The notes under the pieces: model-generated
Told to the model about the DNA's origin: nothing
The model's database searches: none
Seen by the model: the letters and a program-made list of their open reading frames with translations, nothing else
Source of the DNA: Verrucomicrobiota bacterium
GTDB taxonomy: Bacteria > Verrucomicrobiota > Verrucomicrobiia > Limisphaerales > UBA1100
DNA length: 56,251 bases
NCBI GenBank assembly: GCA_028343615.1
Contig: JAOLZA010000008.1
Span: 1 to 56,251, forward strand
Direction: 5' to 3'
Translations under genes and position numbers: made by a program
Shown here: in pieces, positions 24,843 through 33,769 of the stretch
How the letters are laid out: every line of letters starts with the position of its first letter
How positions within the stretch are numbered: the first letter of the stretch is position 1

Positions 24843-25612
24843 TGGTTGAGCTTTTTCTAGTCTGGTTTTTAGTTTTCGTACGTGCGGGCGCGATGCTTTA
24901 CATCTTCCCGATTTTCGCCGCCGCCGCCATGCCTGTTCGACTGCGTCTTGCCATCGCGGGTTTTCTCGCTTTGTTGACTATCCCGGGGGTGATGCTTCCA
25001 CCGGAAGTCATCGAATTCACACTGTTTCAATTCGTGTTATTGGTGAGCAAAGAAGTGTTTGTCGGGCTGATACTCGGCTTTGTGGTGCGGCTCATTATGT
25101 TTTCCGTGGCCTTGGCCGGTCATTACATCGGTACAGAAATGGGGCTTCAACTTTCGAGTTTGATTGCTCCTGGTGAAACCGATCCCTCACCCACACCCAG
25201 TGCAATTCTCGCACTACTCGCAACGATGCTCATGTTTGCGCTCGATGTGCATTTCGAGTTGTTAATGGGTTTCCAGCAATCCTACGGAGTGCTGCCAATC
25301 GGTGGCGGGCAAATTTCGGGGGCGCTTTTTAACGCGATAACCACTATGTGCGCGCATACCTTTGTGGTGGCCGTGCGTATCGCGGCTCCGGTGATTGCCG
25401 TGGGCATTGTGGTGAGCTTACTCTTGATGGTGTTGGCTAAAACCATTCCCCAAATCAACGTGTTCATCGAAAGCTTTTCCGTTCGTATTCTGGTGGGTGT
25501 GTTTCTGTTCGGATTCACACTCTCCATGGCGGCGCAACAAATCACCGAGTATCTACATAAACTGCCTGAAGATTTTGTGGCGGCAACGCGGCTCATGGGG
25601 TTGGGAGGATAA
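24842..25612 (+). CDS. fliR: Flagellar export gate protein FliR
   Basis: The 256-residue membrane protein has six hydrophobic stretches and FliR landmarks: 'VRAGAMLYIFPIFAAAAMPVRLRLAIAG' near the N-terminus, 'KEVFVGLILGFVVRLIMFSVALAGHYIGTEMGL' in the middle and 'AKTIPQINVFIESFSVRILVGVF' near the C-terminus. FliR is the single subunit that completes the FliP5-FliQ4-FliR1 gate. I chose the ATG at 24842, which overlaps the fliQ stop; a GTG at 24839 adds one residue. Confidence 0.95.
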   Translation: MVELFLVWFLVFVRAGAMLYIFPIFAAAAMPVRLRLAIAGFLALLTIPGVMLPPEVIEFTLFQFVLLVSKEVFVGLILGFVVRLIMFSVALAGHYIGTEMGLQLSSLIAPGETDPSPTPSAILALLATMLMFALDVHFELLMGFQQSYGVLPIGGGQISGALFNAITTMCAHTFVVAVRIAAPVIAVGIVVSLLLMVLAKTIPQINVFIESFSVRILVGVFLFGFTLSMAAQQITEYLHKLPEDFVAATRLMGLGG

Positions 25613-25615
25613 ATC

Positions 25616-26716
25616 ATGGCAGAGAATGATCAAGGCCAGGAGAAAACCGAACAGCCAACCGCAAAAAAGATGCAAGAGCTGCTCGAAGGTGGTCAGTTTG
25701 CAAAAAGTCAGGAGGTGTCAACGCTGGTGCTGCTGGTGCTGGCGATGCTGGTGTTCACCATTATGGCCCCGCGCATGGTTGAAACCTTCCGGTTATTCCT
25801 CGTGAATGCACTCCAGCAAATGAGTTCACTGCGTATGAACGTGGAAACGTTCCCCGGTTTCTTCAGGAATTTCATGAGCGTGGCTGGTAGTTTGATATTA
25901 CCGGTAATGTTTGCCGGCGTCATGGCCGGCGTCATTGGCGCGGGGAGCCAAAGCAAATTTAAACTAACGCCTAAGGCAATTGAACCCAAGTTTTCAAAGC
26001 TCAGTCCATTGAAGGGCTTCAAAAATATTTTCAGTAGCAAATCGATTGCAAAGTTATTTGTGAGCCTTGCAAAGTTTGTGGTGATCTTTGGGTTCACGTA
26101 TCCGGTTTTAAAAGATGTGCTTGATGATCCAGTTTTTTATTCGGCTATCGACGTAAAACATCTGCTGCTGTTTATGGGCCAGACCGCGCAGAGCGTGGGC
26201 TTGCGCGTGGTGGCGGGGATGGTGGTAATCGCTGCGGCGGATTACGCCTATCAGGTTTGGAAAAATGAACAGGATAGCTTGATGACCAAACAGGAGGTGA
26301 AGGATGAAACCAAACAAGCGGATGGTAACGCCCAAGTCAAAGGTGAACAGAAACGCCGCCGCCGTCAAATGCTCATGGATTCTATGCAGGAAGAAATCCC
26401 GCAGGCTGATGTCATTGTCACCAACCCTACACATTTGGCTATCGCGCTCAAGTACGACCGAGACGATATGTCCGCGCCACGCGTGGTGGCCAAGGGGGCG
26501 CGCTACAACGCCCTGCGTATCCGCGAGATCGCCAAGCAGCATGAAGTGCCCATCGTAGAAAACAAACCGGTGGCTCGGCTGCTCTTCAAGCACTGTAAAG
26601 TGGGCCGTGAGATCATCCCTGAGATGTTTGCCGCCGTGGCGGAGATTTTGGCCTATGTGTATCGCACCAATCGCTACCGGTATTACACCCGCGGACAACG
26701 CGTGCCGACTGATTAA
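25616..26716 (+). CDS. flhB: Flagellar export switch protein FlhB
   Basis: The 366-residue protein starts with the basic QEKTEQPTAKKMQELLEGGQ segment, has four membrane helices (about 30-230) and a cytoplasmic domain with the autocleavage motif NPTH at residues 270-273, followed by 'VAKGARYNALRIREIAKQHEVPIVENKPVARLLF'. Self-cleavage between Asn and Pro underlies the switch from hook to filament substrates, in concert with FliK. Length and motif are those of an active FlhB. It is the last gene of the fliO unit. Confidence 0.96.
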   Translation: MAENDQGQEKTEQPTAKKMQELLEGGQFAKSQEVSTLVLLVLAMLVFTIMAPRMVETFRLFLVNALQQMSSLRMNVETFPGFFRNFMSVAGSLILPVMFAGVMAGVIGAGSQSKFKLTPKAIEPKFSKLSPLKGFKNIFSSKSIAKLFVSLAKFVVIFGFTYPVLKDVLDDPVFYSAIDVKHLLLFMGQTAQSVGLRVVAGMVVIAAADYAYQVWKNEQDSLMTKQEVKDETKQADGNAQVKGEQKRRRRQMLMDSMQEEIPQADVIVTNPTHLAIALKYDRDDMSAPRVVAKGARYNALRIREIAKQHEVPIVENKPVARLLFKHCKVGREIIPEMFAAVAEILAYVYRTNRYRYYTRGQRVPTD

Positions 26717-26766
26717 ATCAGCAAAAAGAGCTTGAAAATGACAAAATTCCTCAAAAAATGCAGAAA

Positions 26767-26785
26767 TTGGCATCCCATTTGCTGT
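26767..26785 (+). promoter_or_regulatory. Sigma-54 promoter of flhA-flhF
   Basis: TTGGCATCCCATTTGCTGT fits the sigma-54 consensus with GG-N10-GC. Predicted start is near 26794, leaving a leader of about 89 bases. It separates flhA-flhF from flhB as an independent unit. Confidence 0.85.
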
Positions 26786-26793
26786 GTGATGGG

Positions 26794-26882
26794 GTGTGCG
26801 CACGGATGCGCGCTTCGACGGATTATCCGAAAATGACTGAAAAACAGCCAGCAACCCACACTCTGGGAGGGTGTTTCGCGGT
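26794..26882 (+). promoter_or_regulatory. flhA mRNA leader with hairpin around the ribosome site
   Basis: The leader contains GCGCA/TGCGC (26798-26802/26807-26811), CGGA/TCCG (26819-26829) and, at the 3' end, ACACTC/GGGTGT (26858-26863/26869-26874). The last hairpin has the GGGAGG ribosome site in its loop and 3' arm. It could limit access of ribosomes to flhA. Stems are short, so this is suggestive only. Confidence 0.35.
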
Positions 26883-29003
26883 ATGAGCAGCGGCCAGCAA
26901 CCTAATCGTATGCCCTGGGCCGATATTGGCTTGGTGGCGTTTGTGTTCAGCGTACTGCTGTGGATGGTGCTACCTCTGAAGCCATGGATGCTTGATTTGC
27001 TTTTGGCGGTCAGTATCTCCTCCGGTTTACTTGTGATGCTCGTCATCATTTACGTGCGTGAGCCTTCCGAATTCACCGCCTTTCCAACGTTGCTGCTGAT
27101 CATTACATTATTTAGGTTAGGCATTAACGTAGCATCTACCCGACTCATCCTTGGCGAAGCACAGGCGGGCCAGATCATTCAGAAATTCGGCGAAGTAGTC
27201 GTACAAAACAATTATGTGGTGGGCTTCGTGGTGTTTATTATTCTCACGCTGATTAACTTTGTGGTCATCACCAAAGGTGCCGGGCGTATTGCCGAAGTGG
27301 CGGCGCGGTTTACGTTGGACGCCATGCCGGGCAAACAAATGGCGATTGACGCCGAGCTGAATGCTGGTCTCATCAAAGAAGATCAGGCCCGCACCCGACG
27401 AGAGGAACTGGCAAAGGAAACGGATTTTTATGGTTCGATGGACGGTGCCAGCAAATTCGTGCGCGGCGATGCCATTGCAGGCATCATCATAACATTGGTG
27501 AACGTCGTGGGCGGCATCGGCATTGGCGTCATCCAGCGGGATATGGGCGTAGGACAAGCGATGCAGACATACACCATTCTGAGTATTGGAGATGGCTTAG
27601 TCTCACAAATTCCCGCCTTGGTGATCTCTACGGCAGCGGGTATTTTGGTAACGCGCTCGGCGGACAAAACAAGCCTCGGCCAAACGCTGACCACGCAGCT
27701 TTTTCTGCAGCCAAATGTGCTGCGAATTCTTTCGTTTACTCTGTTGATTCTTTCAGTATTTGCGCTGGTGACGGGCATTCTGCCTTGGTTCCCTTTCTTA
27801 GTGATGGGTGGTGTGTTTTATTTTATGCACAGTAATTTTGAGGAAAAGGGCATGATAATGGAACGACCTGCCGACGGTGGAACCGGCCCCGGACTGCCCG
27901 ATGGTGGTGGAACCGATGGCGGTGATAGTGGCGGCGAAGGTGCCCAACCCGATGGTCCGGAAAAACTCGAGGACTTGCTTCACCTAGATACGTTGCAAAT
28001 TGAGCTGGGTTACGGATTGTTGGCATTGGCGGACCCCAAGAAGGGCGGGGATGTGCTGGAACGGGTGACAAGTGTGCGTCGGAATTTTGTGCAGGACATG
28101 GGTTTCATCATTCCTGCAGTGCGGTTGCGGGATAACTTGGAACTGCAGCCCAATGAGTACCGGTTCATTTTCCGTGGGCAAATGATTGCCACGGACGAAG
28201 TGATGCCCGGCTATTGGCTGGCGATGAACACGAATAACAGCACTGAGGTGTTGCCGGGTGTGCAGGCGACCGAGCCGGTTTTCGGCTTGCCGGCGACGTG
28301 GATCACCGAGGTGGAACGTAAGAACGCCGAGGTAGCGGGTTATACGGTGGTAGATCCAGCGTCGGTGTTGGTGACGCATTTCAGCGAGACGATCAAGCGC
28401 AGTTGCCATCAGATTCTCAGTCGACAGGACGTACAGGTGTTGCTGGATAATTTGAAGGAGGATCATCCGGCACTGGTCAACGAACTGGTGCCGAACCTTC
28501 TCTCGGTGGGGCAGGTGCAACGCATACTGCAAAATCTGTTAGCCGAAGGCGTGTCCATACGCAATATGGTAGGCATCCTCGAGCGTGTGTCTGATTACGC
28601 GGCAACCACGAAAAACCCCGACGAACTTTCTGAACAAGCCCGCCGCGCAATTGGCGTGCAGGTTGTGAAGCCGTACCTCGACGAGTCTGGAAATCTTCCG
28701 GCCATCACGCTGGATCCGTGGTTGGAGGAAGAAATGGTGAAAGGCATCCGGCCATCACAAAATGAAATGCAACTACTGGTCGATCCAAAGATCGCTGAGC
28801 ATCTTTCGCATCAACTACATCAGGCTATTCAGCCGATGATTGCTGAAGGTAAACCGCCGGTGATTATTTGTTCGGCAATGATTCGAGCTGGACTCCGTAA
28901 GTTCTTTGCGGCGAAGTTCCCCGAGTTGGCTTTCCTCAGCTATGAGGAGTTGCCGCCGAAGATTGAGATTGTGCCCGTGGCGGCAATCCCGGCCATTCAA
29001 TAA
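26883..29003 (+). CDS. flhA: Flagellar export gate protein FlhA
   Basis: The product from ATG 26883 has 706 residues. About eight membrane segments lie in residues 1-320, with FlhA signatures: 'REPSEFTAFPTLLLIITLFRLGINVASTRLIL', the FHIPEP-like loop 'AEVAARFTLDAMPGKQMAIDAELNAGLI' and 'QIPALVISTAAGILVTR'. A Gly/Asp/Pro-rich linker (about 335-365) leads to the cytoplasmic nonamer-forming domain. FlhA receives substrates and chaperones and couples the proton motive force to export. A GTG at 26871 would add four residues, but it abuts the GGGAGG site, so ATG is preferred. Confidence 0.95.
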   Translation: MSSGQQPNRMPWADIGLVAFVFSVLLWMVLPLKPWMLDLLLAVSISSGLLVMLVIIYVREPSEFTAFPTLLLIITLFRLGINVASTRLILGEAQAGQIIQKFGEVVVQNNYVVGFVVFIILTLINFVVITKGAGRIAEVAARFTLDAMPGKQMAIDAELNAGLIKEDQARTRREELAKETDFYGSMDGASKFVRGDAIAGIIITLVNVVGGIGIGVIQRDMGVGQAMQTYTILSIGDGLVSQIPALVISTAAGILVTRSADKTSLGQTLTTQLFLQPNVLRILSFTLLILSVFALVTGILPWFPFLVMGGVFYFMHSNFEEKGMIMERPADGGTGPGLPDGGGTDGGDSGGEGAQPDGPEKLEDLLHLDTLQIELGYGLLALADPKKGGDVLERVTSVRRNFVQDMGFIIPAVRLRDNLELQPNEYRFIFRGQMIATDEVMPGYWLAMNTNNSTEVLPGVQATEPVFGLPATWITEVERKNAEVAGYTVVDPASVLVTHFSETIKRSCHQILSRQDVQVLLDNLKEDHPALVNELVPNLLSVGQVQRILQNLLAEGVSIRNMVGILERVSDYAATTKNPDELSEQARRAIGVQVVKPYLDESGNLPAITLDPWLEEEMVKGIRPSQNEMQLLVDPKIAEHLSHQLHQAIQPMIAEGKPPVIICSAMIRAGLRKFFAAKFPELAFLSYEELPPKIEIVPVAAIPAIQ

Positions 29004-29029
29004 AGAGTGGCAGGCCGGCCGCTAGCTGA

Positions 29030-30166
29030 ATGAATGTTGTAAAACTCATCGCCGATTCGCCGCAGGATGCACTGGAAAAAGTGCGCGACGAACTGGGCGT
29101 CGATGCTGTGATTCTCAACGTGCGCCCCGTGCAGGTCGGCGTGCTCAAGCGGATGTGGAACGGTAAACAAGTGGAAGTGCTGGCCACGAAATCTACTCCC
29201 GAACGCTCCGAAAAAGAAGCGATGCTGCAACTGGCTACCCGCGTGGGTGAACTGGAAGAAGAACTCACCGCGCGCGGCGGCACCGGCGTGCTGCAGGGTG
29301 CCCCCCCCAATCCGGATGCCAAGCTTCCGGCCAAGCTCGCGCAAATGATCGCTCAATCCCACGGCGGTCGCCCCGAGGTGCCGGCGATGCCGGCAGTGCA
29401 GGTTTTGGAAGAACTGGGCTTGCTGCCTTCACACGCCCGTTGGCTTTCGGCGCAAGCACGCAATTTTCTGGGCGGCACCAAGCCGCGCAATCTCATTGAA
29501 GAAATGGAATTGTTGCGCGATGTGCTTTCCGAATACTGGAATCAAATCGCCCAGCGTGTGGAGAAGCCTGGCAATCCGGTGCGCGTTTTGGTGGGCCCAC
29601 CGGGAACGGGCAAAACTACAGCACTCTGCAAATGGATGACGCAGGAATCGTTGGTGAATCGCAAGCCCGTGCGCGTGTGGCGACTGGATGGCGATCGCGG
29701 TAACACGGCGGAGTTTCTCAGTCTGCACGGCGAGCTTATGCAAATTCCCGTGGATCGGTTTTGGGATGACAACGATCAGCCGCCAGAAGACACGATGCGC
29801 TTCGTGGATCTCCCCGGCGTGGCTCCCAATAATCCCGACGCGCTCGAAGCCCTCGCGCGTGGTTTGGCGGATATGCCGCCACTGGAAATTCAACTGGTGC
29901 TCAATGCTTCGTACGATTTGGGATTGTTGCTGCGGCAGGTGCGCGCGTTTTCACATCTGCCGCTTGCGGGGATTTTGCTCACGCACATCGACGAAGCTGA
30001 ACGTTGGAGCAAAGTGTGGAACGTAATGCTCGCCACGCAATTGCCCGTTTCATTTCTCTCAGGCGGGCAGGACATCCCAGGTGACTTTCATCGCGCCATT
30101 CCTGAAAACCTCTTCGACGCATTCGTGAATGCCGGTCTCCAAACGACTTCACCTGCGGCAGGTTGA
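29030..30166 (+). CDS. flhF: Divergent SRP-type GTPase FlhF
   Basis: The 378-residue protein has the FlhF N-terminal B domain (VKLIADSPQDALEKVRDELGVDAVILNVR), a linker and an SRP-like GTPase domain. Its motifs are off-consensus: G1 GPPGTGKTT (residues 189-197), 'LDGDRGNTAEF' instead of DTYRIGA, DLPG for G3 instead of DTAGR, THIDEAERW for TKLDE, and SGGQDIP at G5. FlhF sets the site and number of flagella. No flhG/fleN follows, as the next gene is on the other strand. A C8 run at 29301-29308 lies in the coding sequence. Confidence 0.85.
   Translation: MNVVKLIADSPQDALEKVRDELGVDAVILNVRPVQVGVLKRMWNGKQVEVLATKSTPERSEKEAMLQLATRVGELEEELTARGGTGVLQGAPPNPDAKLPAKLAQMIAQSHGGRPEVPAMPAVQVLEELGLLPSHARWLSAQARNFLGGTKPRNLIEEMELLRDVLSEYWNQIAQRVEKPGNPVRVLVGPPGTGKTTALCKWMTQESLVNRKPVRVWRLDGDRGNTAEFLSLHGELMQIPVDRFWDDNDQPPEDTMRFVDLPGVAPNNPDALEALARGLADMPPLEIQLVLNASYDLGLLLRQVRAFSHLPLAGILLTHIDEAERWSKVWNVMLATQLPVSFLSGGQDIPGDFHRAIPENLFDAFVNAGLQTTSPAAG
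29301..29308 (+). repeat. C8 homopolymer inside flhF
   Basis: Eight C residues lie within codons for Ala-Pro-Pro of the FlhF linker. A one-base slip would truncate FlhF before its GTPase domain. Eight is at the low end of lengths known to be phase variable. Confidence 0.8.
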
Positions 30167-30202
30167 ATCGGAAATATTTAGGCTGAAGAAAGCTCAGGCG
30201 AT

Positions 30203-31648
30203 TTAACTTGTCGCAGATACCTTTGTGGCTTCCACCACACCTCCGGCGAGTTCGGAGGTGCGGAGTTCTGCGCCGTAATTCAACAGGCAATGTTGAATTT
30301 CTTCCATCACACCGTCCCATTGGTTGGTGCGGCTTTGGCGGAAGAGTCGCATGGTGGGATACCATGGGGTGTCGTTACGATGTAATCGCCAGCGCCAATC
30401 GGCGGCGTGGGGTAAGAGCGTCCATGAAGGACGACCTAGCGCGCCGGCGAGATGGGCAGTGGCAGTGTCCACGGAGATCACGAGGTCTGCTTGGCTGAGT
30501 ATTGTGGCGGTGTCGGAAAAATCACTGATGTGATCGCGCAGGTCGTGAACGTTTGTGCGCTGGTTAATATCGGCCACGGCGGTAGCGTCGGCATTGATTT
30601 GCACACTGTAAAATTGGCAGCCGGGGGTATCGAATAGATTGCGGAATAGCGAATAGGGAATGGATTTCTTTTCAGTGATTTCGCTGTGTGGTGCGCTGGT
30701 CCAGGTGACGGCGATGTGTTTGTAGCCGGGTTTGTAGCCGGGGAGTTTTGACGGGGAACCGACGGGACTAATGTAAGGGGGGCTGTGGTGATCGGTTTCG
30801 CGTTGGAGCTTGAGCAGTTTAGGGAGGCTCATCAACGGGGCGTGTACGTCGAAGGCAGGCAGGGAATCGCCGGGGGCCACGACGGAGTCTAGCTCGGGCA
30901 AGCCGGCGAAAAGGCGTTTGAGCTGAGGCTGGCACTGAAGGGAAACACGATTACGGGCGCGGGCGAGTTGGCGGGCGAAGCGCAGAAACATAATTGAATC
31001 GCCAAAGCCCTGTTCGGTGTGGAGCAAGAGGCTGCGTCCTTCGAGGGGGTCGCCGCGCCATTCGGGGGCGTTGAATTCAGGCTTCTGTTTCTTGCGGGCT
31101 TTCCAGCGGAATTCATAATCGCGCCAGCCTTTGGCGAAATCGCCGAGCATCAGGCAGGCGAGGCCGTGGTTCCAGCGGAGGTTGGGATCGTTGGGCTCGT
31201 AGTACAGTGCCTTGCGATATTCCATTAGTGCTTCAGGCACGCGATTTTGTTCCTCCAAAATCCAGCCGAGATTAACAGCGGCATCAGAGGCCTCGGGGTT
31301 GATGAGCAGTTCCTGCTTCAGGCAAGCCTCAGCGGCGGTAATGTCGCCAAGGAGCTGGTGGGAATTGGCCATGCCAAGATGGATGCCGTGGGCGGATGGT
31401 TCGCGTCGGGCGGCGACTTTGAAATGTTCGAGGGCTTCCGTGGGTCGGATTTGTTTGAGGCGTGCGGCACCGAAGTTGTAGCGCAACTCGGGGGAATCGG
31501 CACCGAGGTCAAGCGCTCGTGAGTACACGGACACAGCCAAATCAAGCTCGCCCATCTTCTGAAAGAAGAGGCCGAATTTCTTGAGCGTCTCGGCGTGACT
31601 CAGGTCACGCTCGGAGCGGCTATTTTCAACTTCCGTGTTGATTCTCAT
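30203..31648 (-). CDS. TPR-glycosyltransferase (family 9/41-like)
   Basis: The 481-residue protein has about five TPRs in residues 15-180 (ELRYNFGAARLKQIRPTEALEHF, 'EALMEYRKALYYEPNDPNLRWNHGLACLMLG'). A glycosyltransferase domain follows, with 'EWRGDPLEGRSLLLHTEQGFGDSIMFLRFARQL' and, near 390-410, 'ILSQADLVISVDTATAHLAGALGRPSW', the family-9 nucleotide-sugar region. Such TPR-transferases are related to protein O-glycosyltransferases and heptosyltransferases. Next to flagellar genes it may modify flagellar protein (inference). A GAGGTGG site 7 bases before ATG supports the start. It converges on flhF with 36 bases between, without a clear terminator. Confidence 0.82.
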   Translation of the reverse strand: MRINTEVENSRSERDLSHAETLKKFGLFFQKMGELDLAVSVYSRALDLGADSPELRYNFGAARLKQIRPTEALEHFKVAARREPSAHGIHLGMANSHQLLGDITAAEACLKQELLINPEASDAAVNLGWILEEQNRVPEALMEYRKALYYEPNDPNLRWNHGLACLMLGDFAKGWRDYEFRWKARKKQKPEFNAPEWRGDPLEGRSLLLHTEQGFGDSIMFLRFARQLARARNRVSLQCQPQLKRLFAGLPELDSVVAPGDSLPAFDVHAPLMSLPKLLKLQRETDHHSPPYISPVGSPSKLPGYKPGYKHIAVTWTSAPHSEITEKKSIPYSLFRNLFDTPGCQFYSVQINADATAVADINQRTNVHDLRDHISDFSDTATILSQADLVISVDTATAHLAGALGRPSWTLLPHAADWRWRLHRNDTPWYPTMRLFRQSRTNQWDGVMEEIQHCLLNYGAELRTSELAGGVVEATKVSATS

Positions 31649-31786
31649 AATACCACCTCATGAGCAGCAATTGCTCGATGAATCCATCCTTGGATGTGGT
31701 TAACAGCGTTTTTGGCTGTAAATGCCGTTATATAATAAGTCGGCAGGAAATGGGGGTGGCTTTAGGAATTATTTTGCTTAAAATCC

Positions 31787-31825
31787 AAAAAAAACGTCCG
31801 GTCGTTCAATTAAAACGACCGGACG
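31787..31825 (-). terminator. Strong rho-independent terminator
   Basis: CGTCCGGTCGTT (31795-31806) and AACGACCGGACG (31814-31825) form a perfect 12-bp stem with a 7-base loop. On the minus strand the stem is followed by eight T. It ends the transcript of the lipoprotein gene whose stop is at 31865, about 40 bases upstream. Confidence 0.92.
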
Positions 31826-31864
31826 GGCAAAAAACGGTAATTTTAGCTATTTTTCTCGGGGAGC

Positions 31865-33658
31865 CTATTCTTCCTCCTTGGCTTCGTGCTCATGAGCTTC
31901 GGGCTCAAAGTCGCCGCCGAATCCATTATCGAAGTATTCCTGAGACAAGTGGGTGGTCATATCCACGAGTTGCTTTAGGCTGTTGGTTTTCTTGTCTTTA
32001 AAGGTGAGTTTGCCCTTCATGGAAAGCATGTTGCTGGTGAATGATGCTTCGTCGAATTTGCGGAGGATTTTGATCGCCTGTTCGGCGTTTTCATCACCCT
32101 CGGCCATCACTTCGATCACATCGGCCATCCCGGCAAAACGCATAAAACCGCCAGCCACATGCTTGCCAAGCATCGCGCGCTTGGCGTCCTTTACCGGGTT
32201 TGCCACTTTGCCTTCGGCCACCGCGTTCGCATGTTTTTTCGAAGTAATGAAGAGTGCTTTTTGGTTTTGGGCAAACTGAATGCCCAGTGTGCTCTTAAGC
32301 ATGGTCATCCCTTGCTGCAGTTGTTCATTATTGATGAGCTTATTGGCGGCTACCCAGTTCTCCACTGTGAGGCCGAACAGAAACCCGACTTCAGGCGTGG
32401 GGCCAAAATCGCCTTCAGCCATTTCCAAGCTGTCCCAACTAAGAATTATATCGCCCTTGGGAATGGATAGTAATTCTTCGAGCGTCAGGCCGATTTCTTG
32501 TTCCATCATGGCAAGGACCTCCTCGAATTCAGGTTGCTTTAGCAACAACGGCAGGATGTCTTCGTTGAATAACTTCCGCATAGGCGCCATATTAATCGAT
32601 TCCGCCATAGCCATAATCGTATTATCCGGCACGAGGTTCAGCAGCGAGGCATTCGCGCCTTTGCCGCCCATTGCGGCAAACTGATTATCCTTTTTCCCGA
32701 GGCTCATTGTCACATCCGCATTTAGCTCGCCCGCATCAAAACTGGCGGTGGCGGAGTAAGTGAGGTCTTTATACATATCCATCATCAAGTCGGAGAAAGG
32801 ATCTTCACCCATGGCTGCTTCCATAATGCTGGTCAGCTGGCTGAGCTCAAACCAAGCCCCGATGTCGTACTTTTTCTTGAGATGTGCACTGAGGCTGTCG
32901 CCGGGTTTGCCGTTGCCGTTGATACGTGCCTCGAGCATGGCTGGAACCTGCAAGGCCTTGGCCTCGTCGCTGGTGCCCACAATTACAAAAACTTGATCTG
33001 TGAAGCCCATCGCAACGGGCATTCCGGCCATGGCTACCTGCTTGAAGCCTTTGGCCTGAGCCACCTGCAAAGGCATACCTGTGGCAGCGATAAGTTTGTT
33101 GATTGTTTTCTCCAACGTAGCGGCATTCTTAACTGCCATCAACAGGCCACCCTCCACGAGAGGCTCGCCAAATTCATTATCTTCTGCAGGCGGCAGCACA
33201 TTCAAGAATACATGGGCCTGTTGCGCGATATCAAGTCCACTGGCGGCGGGGTCTTTGAGAATCGCAATGGCCAGCTCATCATTTACTTCAGTCATGAATT
33301 CCTTAACCATGTCCGATTTGAGAAATTCCTTGTGGCCACCCTTGTCCAGCAACTGCTTAAGGTTGGCCGAAAGAAGCATCGTCATTTTATCCGGCAAATG
33401 AGAAGCCAGCGATCTTGCGCCAACCGCGGGTTTTGCCACCGGATTAGCCACTGGTTGGGTGACCGGTTGGGTGATTGTAGGTTGTTGTGCCTCTGGTTGG
33501 CTACCGGGGCTAGGGGCATTGATGTTTTCAGCATTCGCCTCGGAGTCGGCCTGTTCGGTGATTTTTTCCGGGGCTTCTACAGTTTTTTCGCCGCAACCAA
33601 TCCAAAAGCTAGCCATAACCAGTAGGGTTGGAATCCAGAGGAAAAGTTCACGGGCCAT
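31865..33658 (-). CDS. Putative lipoprotein, DUF3352/DUF4836-like, unknown function
   Basis: I start it at 33658 (MARELFLWIPTLLVMASFWIGC), giving 597 residues; a further ATG at 33691 would spoil the signal. Cys22 follows an imperfect lipobox (W-I-G-C). After a Pro/Gln/Val-rich spacer of about 70 residues comes a long alpha/beta region beginning 'LASHLPDKMTMLLSANLKQLLDKGG', with 'LVPDNTIMAMAESINM' and a charged tail. It resembles loosely the DUF3352/DUF4836 type of secreted proteins that open with 'vPad...', but I cannot assign a function. It is a single-gene unit ended by the terminator at 31787-31825. Confidence 0.7.
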   Translation of the reverse strand: MARELFLWIPTLLVMASFWIGCGEKTVEAPEKITEQADSEANAENINAPSPGSQPEAQQPTITQPVTQPVANPVAKPAVGARSLASHLPDKMTMLLSANLKQLLDKGGHKEFLKSDMVKEFMTEVNDELAIAILKDPAASGLDIAQQAHVFLNVLPPAEDNEFGEPLVEGGLLMAVKNAATLEKTINKLIAATGMPLQVAQAKGFKQVAMAGMPVAMGFTDQVFVIVGTSDEAKALQVPAMLEARINGNGKPGDSLSAHLKKKYDIGAWFELSQLTSIMEAAMGEDPFSDLMMDMYKDLTYSATASFDAGELNADVTMSLGKKDNQFAAMGGKGANASLLNLVPDNTIMAMAESINMAPMRKLFNEDILPLLLKQPEFEEVLAMMEQEIGLTLEELLSIPKGDIILSWDSLEMAEGDFGPTPEVGFLFGLTVENWVAANKLINNEQLQQGMTMLKSTLGIQFAQNQKALFITSKKHANAVAEGKVANPVKDAKRAMLGKHVAGGFMRFAGMADVIEVMAEGDENAEQAIKILRKFDEASFTSNMLSMKGKLTFKDKKTNSLKQLVDMTTHLSQEYFDNGFGGDFEPEAHEHEAKEEE

Positions 33659-33769
33659 ACGTCCACTATAAGTTTTGCAGGGGGTTTGCATACGGAAAGT
33701 GTACCTAGCTGCGCCCGTCCGTCCAGTTCTTATTTTGCTAAGGTGGGCTTGGGCGTGCTAGGTTGCCTC

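Noticed and set aside
26108-27049. Minus-strand frame of 313 codons across flhB, the intergenic promoter and flhA
   Set aside because: Crosses the sigma-54 promoter and two conserved genes on the other strand. No recognisable motifs.
30167-30202. Possible bidirectional terminator between flhF and the TPR-glycosyltransferase gene
   Set aside because: Only a 4-bp CTGA/TCAG stem with no T run on either side.
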